DNA from: Mucilaginibacter cryoferens
GTDB taxonomy: Bacteria; Bacteroidota; Bacteroidia; Sphingobacteriales; Sphingobacteriaceae
Length of the DNA: 64,000 nucleotides
Reading direction: 5' to 3'
Assembly (NCBI RefSeq): GCF_014205845.1
Contig: NZ_JACHCR010000010.1
Location: 170,779 to 234,778, forward strand
The translations under genes were made by a program, and so were the position numbers. The notes beneath the pieces are model-generated. The model had not been told where the DNA came from and made no database searches. It saw nothing but the letters and a program-made list of their open reading frames with translations. Below, piece by piece: positions 1 to 6,494 of the stretch. The stretch's first letter is position 1; the number at the start of each line of letters is the position of its first letter.

Positions 1-139
1 GCTTTTTGGGAAGTTCTTTTATAAACCACTCATTCAGTTCTTTTTTAAAAGTTTCAAAAGGCACTTTGTTAAAATATTCCATAATGCCAGAAAGTGTGCT
101 AAAATCTCGATATTCATCGCCTGGTGTTTTCGGTTCCAT
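1..139 (-). CDS. Partial unknown protein (N-terminal 46 residues)
   Basis: An open frame runs from an ATG at 139 leftward off the window edge without a stop. It begins MEPKTPGDEYRDF and is rich in charged and aromatic residues (a FNKVPFETFKKELNEW stretch), with no signal peptide or membrane segment. I do not recognise the family. It is divergent from the XRE-type regulator at 276, and the gap between them holds a striking palindrome that may control both. Only the N-terminus is visible, so length and function cannot be judged. Confidence 0.5.
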   Translation of the reverse strand, partial: MEPKTPGDEYRDFSTLSGIMEYFNKVPFETFKKELNEWFIKELPKK

Positions 140-177
140 TTCGATTTTCTTATAATATACTGTTAATTTATTACAAG

Positions 178-209
178 TATAGAGAATATCTCTATAAATA
201 TAGAGAATA
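178..209. promoter_or_regulatory. Candidate operator: palindrome plus repeated half-site
   Basis: TATAGAGA (178-185), spacer ATA, then TCTCTATA (189-196) form a perfect inverted repeat. A third TATAGAGAATA copy starts at 199, exactly 21 bp after the first, which is about two helical turns. The array lies between two divergent genes, one of which encodes an XRE-type DNA-binding protein. Autoregulation by that protein is an inference. Confidence 0.5.
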
Positions 210-275
210 AACAATCATTTGAACTTATATTATAAGCAACAGTAGAGCAAGTTTATTTTTAAGAAAAATACAAAC

Positions 276-512
276 TTGCACAAGGAAACACTAACGAAAT
301 TAGGACTTTATTTAGCTAAAAAATCGGTTAATAAGGCGGATGTTGCCAGGAAAACGGGATTGAGCGCTTATAGGTTAAGCCAACTATCAATTAATTCAAA
401 ATCGCAGTTGCGGGTTGAGGAGTTGTATCTCATTGCGTTGGCCATCGAAGTTGATCCCGCTGAGCTTCTATTTGCCGTCTGTGTAGAAATTTCCTTGCCA
501 AAACAATCGTAA
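276..512 (+). CDS. XRE-family helix-turn-helix regulator
   Basis: A 78-residue protein that is almost entirely one Cro/C1-type helix-turn-helix. The sequence NKADVARKTGLSAYRLSQL (about residues 19-37) is the turn and recognition helix, followed by the VEELYLIALAIEVDPAEL helix typical of the family. It should act as a small cytoplasmic DNA-binding repressor or activator. The frame opens with TTG at 276 and I see no in-frame ATG upstream; the residues after it fit the usual N-terminus. The palindromic array at 178-209 lies just upstream and is a plausible target. It may belong to the mobile element whose integrase lies at 8.7-10.1 kb. Confidence 0.75.
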   Translation: MHKETLTKLGLYLAKKSVNKADVARKTGLSAYRLSQLSINSKSQLRVEELYLIALAIEVDPAELLFAVCVEISLPKQS

Positions 513-534
513 TTATTGACGCCGCTGATTTAGA

Positions 535-1158
535 TCATTTAGAATTTTCAGCTTCCTCATATGCCCACCCAACGATTTGTTCAATAGCTGTAAGCATATG
601 TTCTTGTCCTTGGTTAGACGTGATATTCAGATCGCTGAACGTTCCACCATTGTAGATTGTATGCAAAATGGTATAATATATACCCCCAACCAACAATGCG
701 CTAATAGCCCGAAAATTTACTTTTGAGCCATTAAAGTGATCATCTGTTATTTCAAGTATCTTTTGACCCATACTTTCCCTTGCGTTATGGATACTTTTCA
801 TCAATGGATTACTTGTCGTTAGCTCCCAAAGGATTAATCGTTGCATATCTTTGTCAGAAGAAAAGTAAGTGAATTGATTTTGGAGTATTGAAGTTATTAA
901 CTCTTTAATTCCTGGGTAATTATTTGATTTTAGGAGGCCATTTATTTTTTCAGTAAACAGGAGCCAGTAATCATTTTCAACAATATAAGCTTCGATCAGT
1001 TGGTTCAGTCCACCAAAATAGCGATTGATCAATTTCCTGTCAACTTCCGCTTTTCTGGCAATTTTACTTGCACTCTTTAAGGAGTCAAACCCCTCAGTTT
1101 TGATAATTTCGCCAACCGCAATTATCAGCTTCTTTTTCGTTAATTCTTTATTTTTCAT
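535..1158 (-). CDS. TetR/AcrR-family transcriptional regulator
   Basis: A 207-residue protein with an N-terminal TetR-type helix-turn-helix (about residues 8-55). Recognition-helix residues ARKAEVDRKLINRYFGG are followed by the family's start of helix 4, LNQLIEAYI. The remaining all-helical part is a ligand-binding and dimerisation domain of no recognisable subfamily. Such proteins usually repress adjacent or divergent genes until a small molecule binds. An 8-bp inverted pair, TATAGTCA (1177-1184) and TGACTATA (1221-1228), lies just upstream and could be its operator. Its regulated gene is not obvious. The family call is firm. Confidence 0.85.
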   Translation of the reverse strand: MKNKELTKKKLIIAVGEIIKTEGFDSLKSASKIARKAEVDRKLINRYFGGLNQLIEAYIVENDYWLLFTEKINGLLKSNNYPGIKELITSILQNQFTYFSSDKDMQRLILWELTTSNPLMKSIHNARESMGQKILEITDDHFNGSKVNFRAISALLVGGIYYTILHTIYNGGTFSDLNITSNQGQEHMLTAIEQIVGWAYEEAENSK

Positions 1159-1176
1159 CGAACGATAACTTTAAAC

Positions 1177-1228
1177 TATAGTCATTCAATTTTATAGACA
1201 TAATAACGCGTTTGCAACCCTGACTATA
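1177..1228. promoter_or_regulatory. Possible TetR operator (spaced inverted repeat)
   Basis: TATAGTCA at 1177-1184 and its reverse complement TGACTATA at 1221-1228 flank 36 bp immediately upstream of the TetR gene. The spacing is long for a single operator, so this could be two half-sites or chance. Confidence 0.25.
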
Positions 1229-1380
1229 ACGCTGTAATCCACCGTTCTGCTAAGCACATGCTCGCAACTTTCGGCATATCAGGGCTTTATTTGGGTTTTT
1301 TTAACCCGCACTATTTCAAATTGAAAACGTTATATAAAAACAGGACATTAACTTACCATACGTTTACATTGATTGATATA

Positions 1381-1415
1381 AGCGGCACCATCTTCATTAA
1401 GAAGATAATGCCGCT
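1381..1415 (-). terminator. Hairpin downstream of the NmrA-like gene
   Basis: AGCGGCA (1381-1387) pairs with TGCCGCT (1409-1415), and inside it ATCTTC pairs with GAAGAT around an ATTAA loop. It lies 17 bp past the stop of the minus-strand reductase gene. No strong T tract follows on that strand, so termination is probable rather than certain. Confidence 0.45.
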
Positions 1416-1431
1416 TAATGCGGAGGGTTAT

Positions 1432-2079
1432 TTAGTTGCTAATTGCTGGTGCCTTACCATTCCATTTTTTCGACCCGATCTGTTCTAAAAGAAAGTTTGC
1501 TAAATCGGCACGCGTAAGCGAGAACAAATTAAGTCTTCCGTCACCAACATACCCTGCATGCACTTCGCCGGTTTCCGGCTTGGTGCTTAGCATAGGCAGA
1601 CGAACCAGTGTCCAATCTAATCCGCTTTCCGAGACGTACTTGCCCGTTTGAACAATATCGTAGTAACTTTCTTTAACCAATTTTTTAATCATGAAGACAG
1701 CAAACGCAAAGCTGAATTGAAATTTATCATTACTATCCGCAAAACTTGGTGTTACTGTAGCAATCAGGCGTTTGACACCACTCTTTTTCGCAGCAGCGAT
1801 AATATTTTTCATGCCGTTAGCGACCACCAATCCTTTTGATTTAGGAACGGGACCTAAAATGCTGATAATTGCTTCAGATCCTGTAACGGCCTCCTCTATT
1901 TTCTGCACGTCTGTAAGGTTACCTTGCATGATTGTTAAATTGTCATGGCGGATCGGTATTTTAGAGGGTGTTCTTACAAATGCCGTAACTGCATACCCCT
2001 TGCTCAGCGCTTTTTCGATCAATAATAGTCCGGCGGCTCCGGAGCCGCCGAATACCGTTATTTTTTTATTTTTACTCAT
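1432..2079 (-). CDS. NmrA-like NAD(P)-binding reductase (atypical SDR)
   Basis: A 215-residue single-domain Rossmann protein. The dinucleotide-binding glycine motif GGSGAAG is at residues 11-17, followed by the KALSKGYAVTAFVRTPSK strand-helix typical of NmrA/SDR_a5-like NAD(P)H-binding proteins. VTGSEAIISILGP matches the second conserved block. No canonical YxxxK catalytic pair stands out, as is usual in the atypical group, so it may be a reductase or a redox sensor. It starts 30 bp after the DsbA-like gene ends on the same strand, so the two probably form an operon with a stress or redox role. Confidence 0.8.
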   Translation of the reverse strand: MSKNKKITVFGGSGAAGLLLIEKALSKGYAVTAFVRTPSKIPIRHDNLTIMQGNLTDVQKIEEAVTGSEAIISILGPVPKSKGLVVANGMKNIIAAAKKSGVKRLIATVTPSFADSNDKFQFSFAFAVFMIKKLVKESYYDIVQTGKYVSESGLDWTLVRLPMLSTKPETGEVHAGYVGDGRLNLFSLTRADLANFLLEQIGSKKWNGKAPAISN

Positions 2080-2109
2080 TAGTATTTTTCTATAGACTGA
2101 TTTTAACCG

Positions 2110-2799
2110 TTACTGATTACTAAATTTCATAGCATGTGATGCTTGCCAGCTGTCAAATGCACTTTCAAGTGCTGTTAAAATAACAGTGCTTTCCTGTGCG
2201 CCTGCCAGGGTCAGTTTACGGTCAAAAACGAAAAACGGAACCCCTCGGGCACCTAAAATACTGGCCGCTTCTCCGTCCTTAATAACATCCTTCGCGTAAA
2301 GTGTGCCGGCCAATACCTCTTCCACTTCATTTTTTTTCAACCCCGCTTCTTCGGCTAATCTTAATAATGTTACATGATCGCTGATCACGGCACCCTCCGA
2401 AAAATAGGCCTTAAAAAACCGTTCTTCGAGCGCGCCATCCAGCCCCCGGTGCCTTGCGAGTTGTATAAGCCTGTGCGCATCGAACGAATTGGTAATTTTT
2501 GCCTTGTCAAAACGATAATCAAGTCCGAGACTTTTTGCGGTCGTGACTAAACTTTCATGCACTTTAACTGACCATTCCCGTGTTTGACCTTTTAGCTCGG
2601 CGACATAAGTATAAAGATCTTTATCGGCCTGGGATTTTAGGTTTGGATTTAACTGGAAACTGTGCCAAACTATTTCGATGTGTTCTTTATTAGGAAATTG
2701 GGCCAAAGCTGCTTCGAATTTACGTTTCCCAATGTAGCAGTGGGGGCACATAATATCGCTCCAAATTTCTACTTTCATTTTATTCATGGTATTGATCAT
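2110..2799 (-). CDS. DsbA-family (FrnE-like) thiol oxidoreductase
   Basis: A 229-residue thioredoxin-fold protein with a CPHC active site at residues 18-21, preceded by the MKVEIWSDIMCP strand characteristic of FrnE/2-hydroxychromene-2-carboxylate isomerase-like DsbA proteins. The helical insertion and the late ILGARGVPFFVFD cis-proline loop also fit. There is no signal peptide, so it is cytoplasmic, unlike classical DsbA. FrnE relatives are associated with oxidative stress. ATG at 2799 opens the frame, but internal Met codons at residues 5 and 8 could be the true start. It is co-directional with the NmrA-like gene downstream. Confidence 0.85.
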   Translation of the reverse strand: MINTMNKMKVEIWSDIMCPHCYIGKRKFEAALAQFPNKEHIEIVWHSFQLNPNLKSQADKDLYTYVAELKGQTREWSVKVHESLVTTAKSLGLDYRFDKAKITNSFDAHRLIQLARHRGLDGALEERFFKAYFSEGAVISDHVTLLRLAEEAGLKKNEVEEVLAGTLYAKDVIKDGEAASILGARGVPFFVFDRKLTLAGAQESTVILTALESAFDSWQASHAMKFSNQ

Positions 2800-2867
2800 T
2801 AAGAATTTATATGATTTATAATGCTATTTAAGGCGTTTGCCAGAGCCTTACGGCATTGGCGGACGAA

Positions 2868-3254
2868 CTAAAGCTGCTCCTTGAGCGTTAAATTTTGATA
2901 GTTCAGTTTTCTGAAATAATAATAGGAAACAATTAAAAAAATTAAGGGTAATACCGGAGCCAGGCCTTTCGGTAGGCCGTCTACCACACCGTGAGCAATT
3001 GTTCCGGAGATAAATGTAATTCCGAACCCGACGTAAGCCCACTCTTTCAGCATTTTTGGAATCTTAGGAATAAGTAGTATTAAAATGCCCGATATTTTCG
3101 CAATCCCAAGTTCAATCCTAAAGTAGGATGGAAAACCTACGTGTTTAAAACCTTCAATCATATAACTGTTTGTAAAATAAAAGAATGCCGATGTCGCGCC
3201 CAGCAACATAGCAAGCACGGTGGATACCCAGTAGATAGTTTTGTCTCTTTTCAT
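2868..3254 (-). CDS. DoxX-like integral membrane protein
   Basis: A 128-residue protein with four predicted membrane helices (about residues 8-27, 46-63, 71-90 and 97-114). The pattern VSTVLAMLLGATSAFFYF, then FRIELGIAKISGILILL, then WAYVGFGITF is that of the DoxX-like family (DUF4345/DoxX group). Family members are linked to redox or thiol stress in some bacteria, but the substrate is unknown. It is divergent from the HxlR regulator at 3351, with the repeat array between them, and this pairing of a DoxX gene with an HxlR regulator is common. Regulation by that HxlR protein is likely. Confidence 0.8.
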   Translation of the reverse strand: MKRDKTIYWVSTVLAMLLGATSAFFYFTNSYMIEGFKHVGFPSYFRIELGIAKISGILILLIPKIPKMLKEWAYVGFGITFISGTIAHGVVDGLPKGLAPVLPLIFLIVSYYYFRKLNYQNLTLKEQL

Positions 3255-3282
3255 CTTTGTTTAAATTTTCAACGAATTTACT

Positions 3283-3290
3283 TACTTTTG
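3283..3290 (+). promoter_or_regulatory. Promoter -7 box of the HxlR gene
   Basis: TACTTTTG fits the Bacteroidota -7 consensus TAnnTTTG exactly. A TTTG at 3256-3259 could be the -33 element, with a 23-bp spacer at the long end of the range. The putative operator repeats begin right after it, a layout suited to repression. Confidence 0.45.
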
Positions 3291-3291
3291 G

Positions 3292-3343
3292 TTACCATAA
3301 GTAATCAGTTACCTAAAGGTAATCAGTTACCTTTGGGTAATCA
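3292..3343. promoter_or_regulatory. HxlR operator array (18-bp period repeats)
   Basis: AAGTAATCAGTTACCT (3299-3314) and AGGTAATCAGTTACCT (3317-3332) are near-palindromes (GGTAA..TTACC) spaced 18 bp. Another GGTAATCA half-site at 3336 keeps the period, and TTACC at 3292-3296 extends the array on the left. It lies between the divergent DoxX and HxlR genes and downstream of the -7 box, so repression of the HxlR gene is a natural reading. Confidence 0.6.
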
Positions 3344-3350
3344 AGATGAG

Positions 3351-3704
3351 ATGAAAGACAGCAAACCAAACGACAATGACTGCTTATCAAGCATGCTGGC
3401 AGTCAGAGACGCCCTCGACGTTATCAATGGGAAATGGAAATTTCTGATATTGATTTCTTTAAATCACGGTAACAAGAGGTTCAGAGAAATTCACAGGAGT
3501 ATTCCAAAAATGAGCACAAAAGTCCTTGCTAAGGAATTGAAGGATTTGGAGGAACATAAACTGATCAAAAGAACGGTTGCAGATGTATACCCGGTGCTCG
3601 TAGAATATATCCCAACAGATTATGTCAACACCCTAAGTGAAGTAATTACTGCTTTGCATAAATGGGGCTTAAATCATCGGAAAATGATTACTGAACGGCA
3701 CTAA
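3351..3704 (+). CDS. HxlR-family winged-helix regulator
   Basis: A 117-residue winged-helix protein of the HxlR (DUF24/MarR-like) family. The hallmark block is DVINGKWKFLILISLNHGNKRFREI, followed by IPKMSTKVLAKELKDLEEHKLI and the wing region KRTVADVYPVLVEY. HxlR proteins are dimeric redox- or electrophile-sensing regulators. One Cys lies near the N-terminus (NDNDCLSS), the usual position of the sensing cysteine. The frame is open from 3141, but the upstream part runs through the promoter and repeats, so ATG at 3351 is the believable start. The neighbouring DoxX-like gene is the probable target. Confidence 0.85.
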   Translation: MKDSKPNDNDCLSSMLAVRDALDVINGKWKFLILISLNHGNKRFREIHRSIPKMSTKVLAKELKDLEEHKLIKRTVADVYPVLVEYIPTDYVNTLSEVITALHKWGLNHRKMITERH

Positions 3705-3871
3705 ATCTAACTGATGGCACTTGCTAAAACACCGCTGTCTGAAGATACCTAAAAATCAATTGCACTGAGCTTACCAGTAATGTTACCGATGAATTTTGCG
3801 TCCTATTGGTCATTTAGAAATTTCTGATGTTCAGCGAAATATCCAGGTAGGGCTTTGGTATCATTGATATT

Positions 3872-3895
3872 AGTGATTACTTTAGGGTAATCACT
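3872..3895. promoter_or_regulatory. Candidate operator sharing the HxlR core
   Basis: This perfect 9-6-9 inverted repeat contains GGGTAATCA, the same 9-bp core found at 3335-3343 beside the HxlR gene. It lies 146 bp upstream of the AraC-type gene. A link between the two regulators is inferred from this shared word only. Confidence 0.4.
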
Positions 3896-4028
3896 ATATT
3901 TTGGTTAGCAAATATGATCTAACTTTGGATGTATAATATAGCTGTTTAGTTGTTAAAAAATCTTCGTTGATGAAATCTATAAAAACTTATTTGACGAAAC
4001 AAGAAAAATCAACTACCGCCGACTTCCT

Positions 4029-4036
4029 TAACTTTG
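4029..4036 (+). promoter_or_regulatory. -7 box directly before the AraC start codon
   Basis: TAACTTTG matches TAnnTTTG and ends 4 nt before the ATG at 4041, so transcription would begin at or next to the start codon (leaderless mRNA). No well-spaced -33 TTTG is visible; the nearest is at 3990-3993, 35 bp away. Confidence 0.4.
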
Positions 4037-4040
4037 GAAA

Positions 4041-4919
4041 ATGATAAGTAAACAATTGCGCGTCGTTTCACCGTTCAATAATGAACTAAAATTAAAGGGC
4101 TTCAATGTTTTCCAGATTGAAGACGACGGATATGCTACACGCATTTACAGCCGTAAAGACTTTTACAAAATCTGCCTAACGACCGGTAAAAGCATTATAC
4201 ATTACGCGGACCGAAGCTTTCAGGCGGATGGAACAATTTTGTTTTTTGGCAATCCTCATATCCCTTATTCATGGGAAACGGTCTCAAGAACATATATTGG
4301 CTATACCTGCCTTTTTTCAGAAGAGTTTTTAAACGTTTCTGAACGCGCTGATATTTTACAACAGTCGCCTTTCTTCAAGGTGGGCGGCACTCCCATATTA
4401 AAGATCACAGAGCAACAAAGGACGTTTTTAAATACGCTTTTTCAAAAAATGATCGAGGAACAAAACAGTGGTTATACCTTTAAAGACGACCTTATTAGAA
4501 ATTACATCAATCTGATCTTACATGAAGCAATGAAGCTGGAGCCTTCGGAAAATCTCGATCAGCATAAAAATGCCGCCTCACGGATCACTTCTGTTTTCTT
4601 TGAATTACTGGAAAGGCAATTTCCGATTGAAAGCCCGGATAAACCACTGAAATTAAGGACAGCCCAGGATTATGCGCAAAAACTTGCCCTGCATACCAAC
4701 TATCTTAACCGCTCCGTGAAGGAGGTTACGGGCAAGCCCACTACCTCTCACATCGCAGAGCGTATTATCAGTGAAGCTAAGGCACTGCTTCAACACACGG
4801 ATTGGAATATCGCTGATGTAGCCTACGCCCTCGGCTTTGAATACCCCAGCTACTTTAATAACTACTTTAAACGCATGACCGGGACCAACCCTACCGCACT
4901 TCGTGAGATGGAAGTTTGA
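4041..4919 (+). CDS. AraC-family transcriptional regulator
   Basis: A 292-residue protein. The N-terminal half is a cupin-like sensing domain (YADRSFQADGTILFFGNPHIPYSWE around residues 55-80). The C-terminal ~95 residues form the AraC DNA-binding domain with two helix-turn-helices: LRTAQDYAQKLALHTNYLNR, and the signature WNIADVAYALGFEYPSYF followed by FKRMTGTNPTALR. It is followed 63 bp downstream by cupin, acetyltransferase, cupin and hydrolase genes on the same strand, which it probably activates. This type of AraC protein next to small cupins and oxidoreductases is common in Bacteroidota. The inducer is unknown. Confidence 0.85.
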   Translation: MISKQLRVVSPFNNELKLKGFNVFQIEDDGYATRIYSRKDFYKICLTTGKSIIHYADRSFQADGTILFFGNPHIPYSWETVSRTYIGYTCLFSEEFLNVSERADILQQSPFFKVGGTPILKITEQQRTFLNTLFQKMIEEQNSGYTFKDDLIRNYINLILHEAMKLEPSENLDQHKNAASRITSVFFELLERQFPIESPDKPLKLRTAQDYAQKLALHTNYLNRSVKEVTGKPTTSHIAERIISEAKALLQHTDWNIADVAYALGFEYPSYFNNYFKRMTGTNPTALREMEV

Positions 4920-4970
4920 AAGTCTTAAGCATTGGTTTGAAAGTTATAAACGACAGCGTTAACCGCGGAC

Positions 4971-4978
4971 TAACTTTG
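4971..4978 (+). promoter_or_regulatory. -7 box directly before the first cupin gene
   Basis: TAACTTTG, the same octamer as before the AraC gene, ends 4 nt before the ATG at 4983. It suggests a separate, possibly leaderless, promoter for the cupin operon. A TTTG at 4936-4939 is 31 bp upstream, too far for a standard -33 box, so an activator such as the AraC protein may be needed. Confidence 0.4.
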
Positions 4979-4982
4979 TGCT

Positions 4983-5450
4983 ATGAAAAGCATCGTTGTT
5001 ATAAAAGTACCGATTTCATACGCATTGATTATTTTCGCTGCGATAATACTCTTGCCATTTAAGACTATCGCTCAATCTAAGTCTGTAAAAGGTTCACCAG
5101 GCTATTTCACTGGAAATGTTTGGGTGAACCTGTTGCCTACCGATACGACTAAACACTGCTCAGTTGCCGAAGTTTCTTTTGAAAAGGGAGCCAGGAGCAA
5201 CTGGCATTTTCATCCTGATCAGCAAGTACTGGTGATTACGGAAGGCAGCGGATACCTGAAAATAAAGGGAAAGCCAGTTCAAATATTGCATCAAGGTGAT
5301 GTCGTCACCATTCCCTCCGGCGCTATCCATTGGCATGGCTCAACACCTGATAACAGCTTTACACAAATAGTCATCAATCCAAACACGGACAGAGGTGTAG
5401 TTAACTGGCTGCAAAAGGTCAGCGATACAGAATACAAATCCAGCAAGTAA
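4983..5450 (+). CDS. Exported cupin-domain protein
   Basis: A 155-residue protein with an N-terminal signal peptide (hydrophobic core ISYALIIFAAIILL, likely cleavage near TIAQS) and a single small cupin barrel. Metal-ligand motifs are visible: NWHFHPDQQVL (first cupin motif, two His) and IPSGAIHWHG (second motif His). It should sit in the periplasm and bind a metal. Its C-terminal WLQKVSDTEY block is shared with the cytosolic cupin at 6070, so the two are paralogues. The acetyltransferase gene starts 12 bp after its stop. The substrate is unknown; cupins of this kind are often annotated as quercetin-dioxygenase-like. Confidence 0.8.
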   Translation: MKSIVVIKVPISYALIIFAAIILLPFKTIAQSKSVKGSPGYFTGNVWVNLLPTDTTKHCSVAEVSFEKGARSNWHFHPDQQVLVITEGSGYLKIKGKPVQILHQGDVVTIPSGAIHWHGSTPDNSFTQIVINPNTDRGVVNWLQKVSDTEYKSSK

Positions 5451-5462
5451 AAATTTAATGTA

Positions 5463-6026
5463 ATGAACAGGGATATTTTCACAAGACTGAGATCAGGCGA
5501 ACTGGTAAGACTGGATGATCCAGAATTTTCGAAAGTGGACGAGATCGTGAACCGTACACTTTCGTTATTGCCTGCACTAAATGCTTCTTTGGGCGCAGAT
5601 GAGACACGCAAAAAACTAAGTGATATCATAGGTTCGGAGTTGGACAGCAGCAGCACTATTTTCGGCCCGTTTTATACCAACTTCGGACAGTTCATTACCC
5701 TTGGTAAACACGTTTTTATCAATCACGCGTGTTCTTTTCTGGATATAGGCGGTATTACCCTGGAAGATCATGTGCTGATCGGTCCGAAAGTGAATCTAAT
5801 CACGGAAAACCATCCCTTAGATCCTACTGAGCGGCGCGGGATGCTGTGTAAGCCCATTTTGATCAAACGAAATGCCTGGATCGGCGCAGGTGCTACCATC
5901 CTTCCAGGAGTCACGATTGGCGAAAACTCAATTGTGGCGGCAGGTGCCGTAGTTTCTAAAGATGTTCCGGACAACTCCATTGTAGGCGGTGTACCTGCAA
6001 AATTCATTAAATCAATTTCCGGATAA
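5463..6026 (+). CDS. Sugar O-acetyltransferase (maltose acetyltransferase type)
   Basis: A 187-residue left-handed beta-helix acetyltransferase of the maltose/galactoside acetyltransferase group. An N-terminal helical cap (residues 1-60) precedes hexapeptide repeats. The catalytic motif ENHPLDPTERR carries the acceptor-activating His. IGAGATILPGVTIGENSIVAAGAVVSKDVP is the family's hexapeptide run (written here only as residue pattern I-G-A-G through V-S-K-D), and it ends GGVPAKFIK. It transfers acetyl from acetyl-CoA to a sugar hydroxyl in the cytoplasm. Its position between two cupin paralogues suggests it was inserted into, or recruited to, that operon. Confidence 0.85.
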   Translation: MNRDIFTRLRSGELVRLDDPEFSKVDEIVNRTLSLLPALNASLGADETRKKLSDIIGSELDSSSTIFGPFYTNFGQFITLGKHVFINHACSFLDIGGITLEDHVLIGPKVNLITENHPLDPTERRGMLCKPILIKRNAWIGAGATILPGVTIGENSIVAAGAVVSKDVPDNSIVGGVPAKFIKSISG

Positions 6027-6069
6027 TAGATCAAAAATGAGACCTCTAATATAATCAAAAGAAAAACAG

Positions 6070-6483
6070 ATGATAACAGAAAATAATAATTCGATTTTTC
6101 CAAAGGGAGAACCATTATCAAAAGATTGGTTCACAGGAGATGCCTTTTTATTTCCATTGATCGCTAAAGACAAAAATAATGAGTTTTCTGCCGGAAGTGT
6201 AACGTTTGAGCCTAATGCAAGAACCAATTGGCATACGCATCCTAAGGGACAAGTGTTAATCGTTACTGAAGGGAATGGTTTTTACCAGGAAAAGGGGAAA
6301 CCGATACAGGTGATAACGAAAGGTAATGTAGTGACTATTCCCGAAAATGTAACACATTGGCACGGAGCATCAGCCACGACTAAATTGGTTCACATTGCCA
6401 TTACTAATTACAAAGAAGAAGTACAGGTAACCTGGCTGCAACCTGTCTCTGACGAAGAGTATAATATAGCCAACCATCAATAA
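6070..6483 (+). CDS. Cytosolic cupin-domain protein
   Basis: A 137-residue single cupin with no signal peptide. The motifs NWHTHPKGQVLIVTEG and IPENVTHWHG supply the metal-binding histidines. It aligns end to end with the mature part of the exported cupin at 4983, including the closing WLQPVSDEEY. The operon therefore encodes a periplasmic and a cytoplasmic version of the same fold. It starts 43 bp after the acetyltransferase and ends 11 bp before the hydrolase gene, so co-transcription is likely. The enzymatic activity is not determinable from sequence. Confidence 0.8.
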   Translation: MITENNNSIFPKGEPLSKDWFTGDAFLFPLIAKDKNNEFSAGSVTFEPNARTNWHTHPKGQVLIVTEGNGFYQEKGKPIQVITKGNVVTIPENVTHWHGASATTKLVHIAITNYKEEVQVTWLQPVSDEEYNIANHQ

Positions 6484-6494
6484 AGATTAAAGAA

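Larger units (their letters stand above)
3705..4040. other. 336-bp gap with one strong inverted repeat
   Basis: There is no intact gene here. The minus strand of about 3720-3880 has a protein-like reading broken by stops (it includes an ALPGYFAEHQKFLND stretch), so an eroded gene of unknown type is possible. AGTGATTAC (3872-3880) and GTAATCACT (3887-3895) form a perfect 9-bp inverted repeat with a 6-bp spacer. Confidence 0.4.

Noticed and set aside
1258..1488. A 76-codon plus-strand ORF between the TetR and NmrA-like genes
   Set aside because: It overlaps the end of the NmrA-like gene, crosses the hairpin at 1381-1415 and has no family resemblance.
3292..3343. Repeats read as iterons of a replication origin
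   Set aside because: No replication initiator or DnaA cluster is nearby; the repeats fit an operator for the adjacent HxlR gene.
3141..3350. Extended N-terminus of the HxlR frame
   Set aside because: It would run through the promoter and operator repeats; the family starts at 3351.
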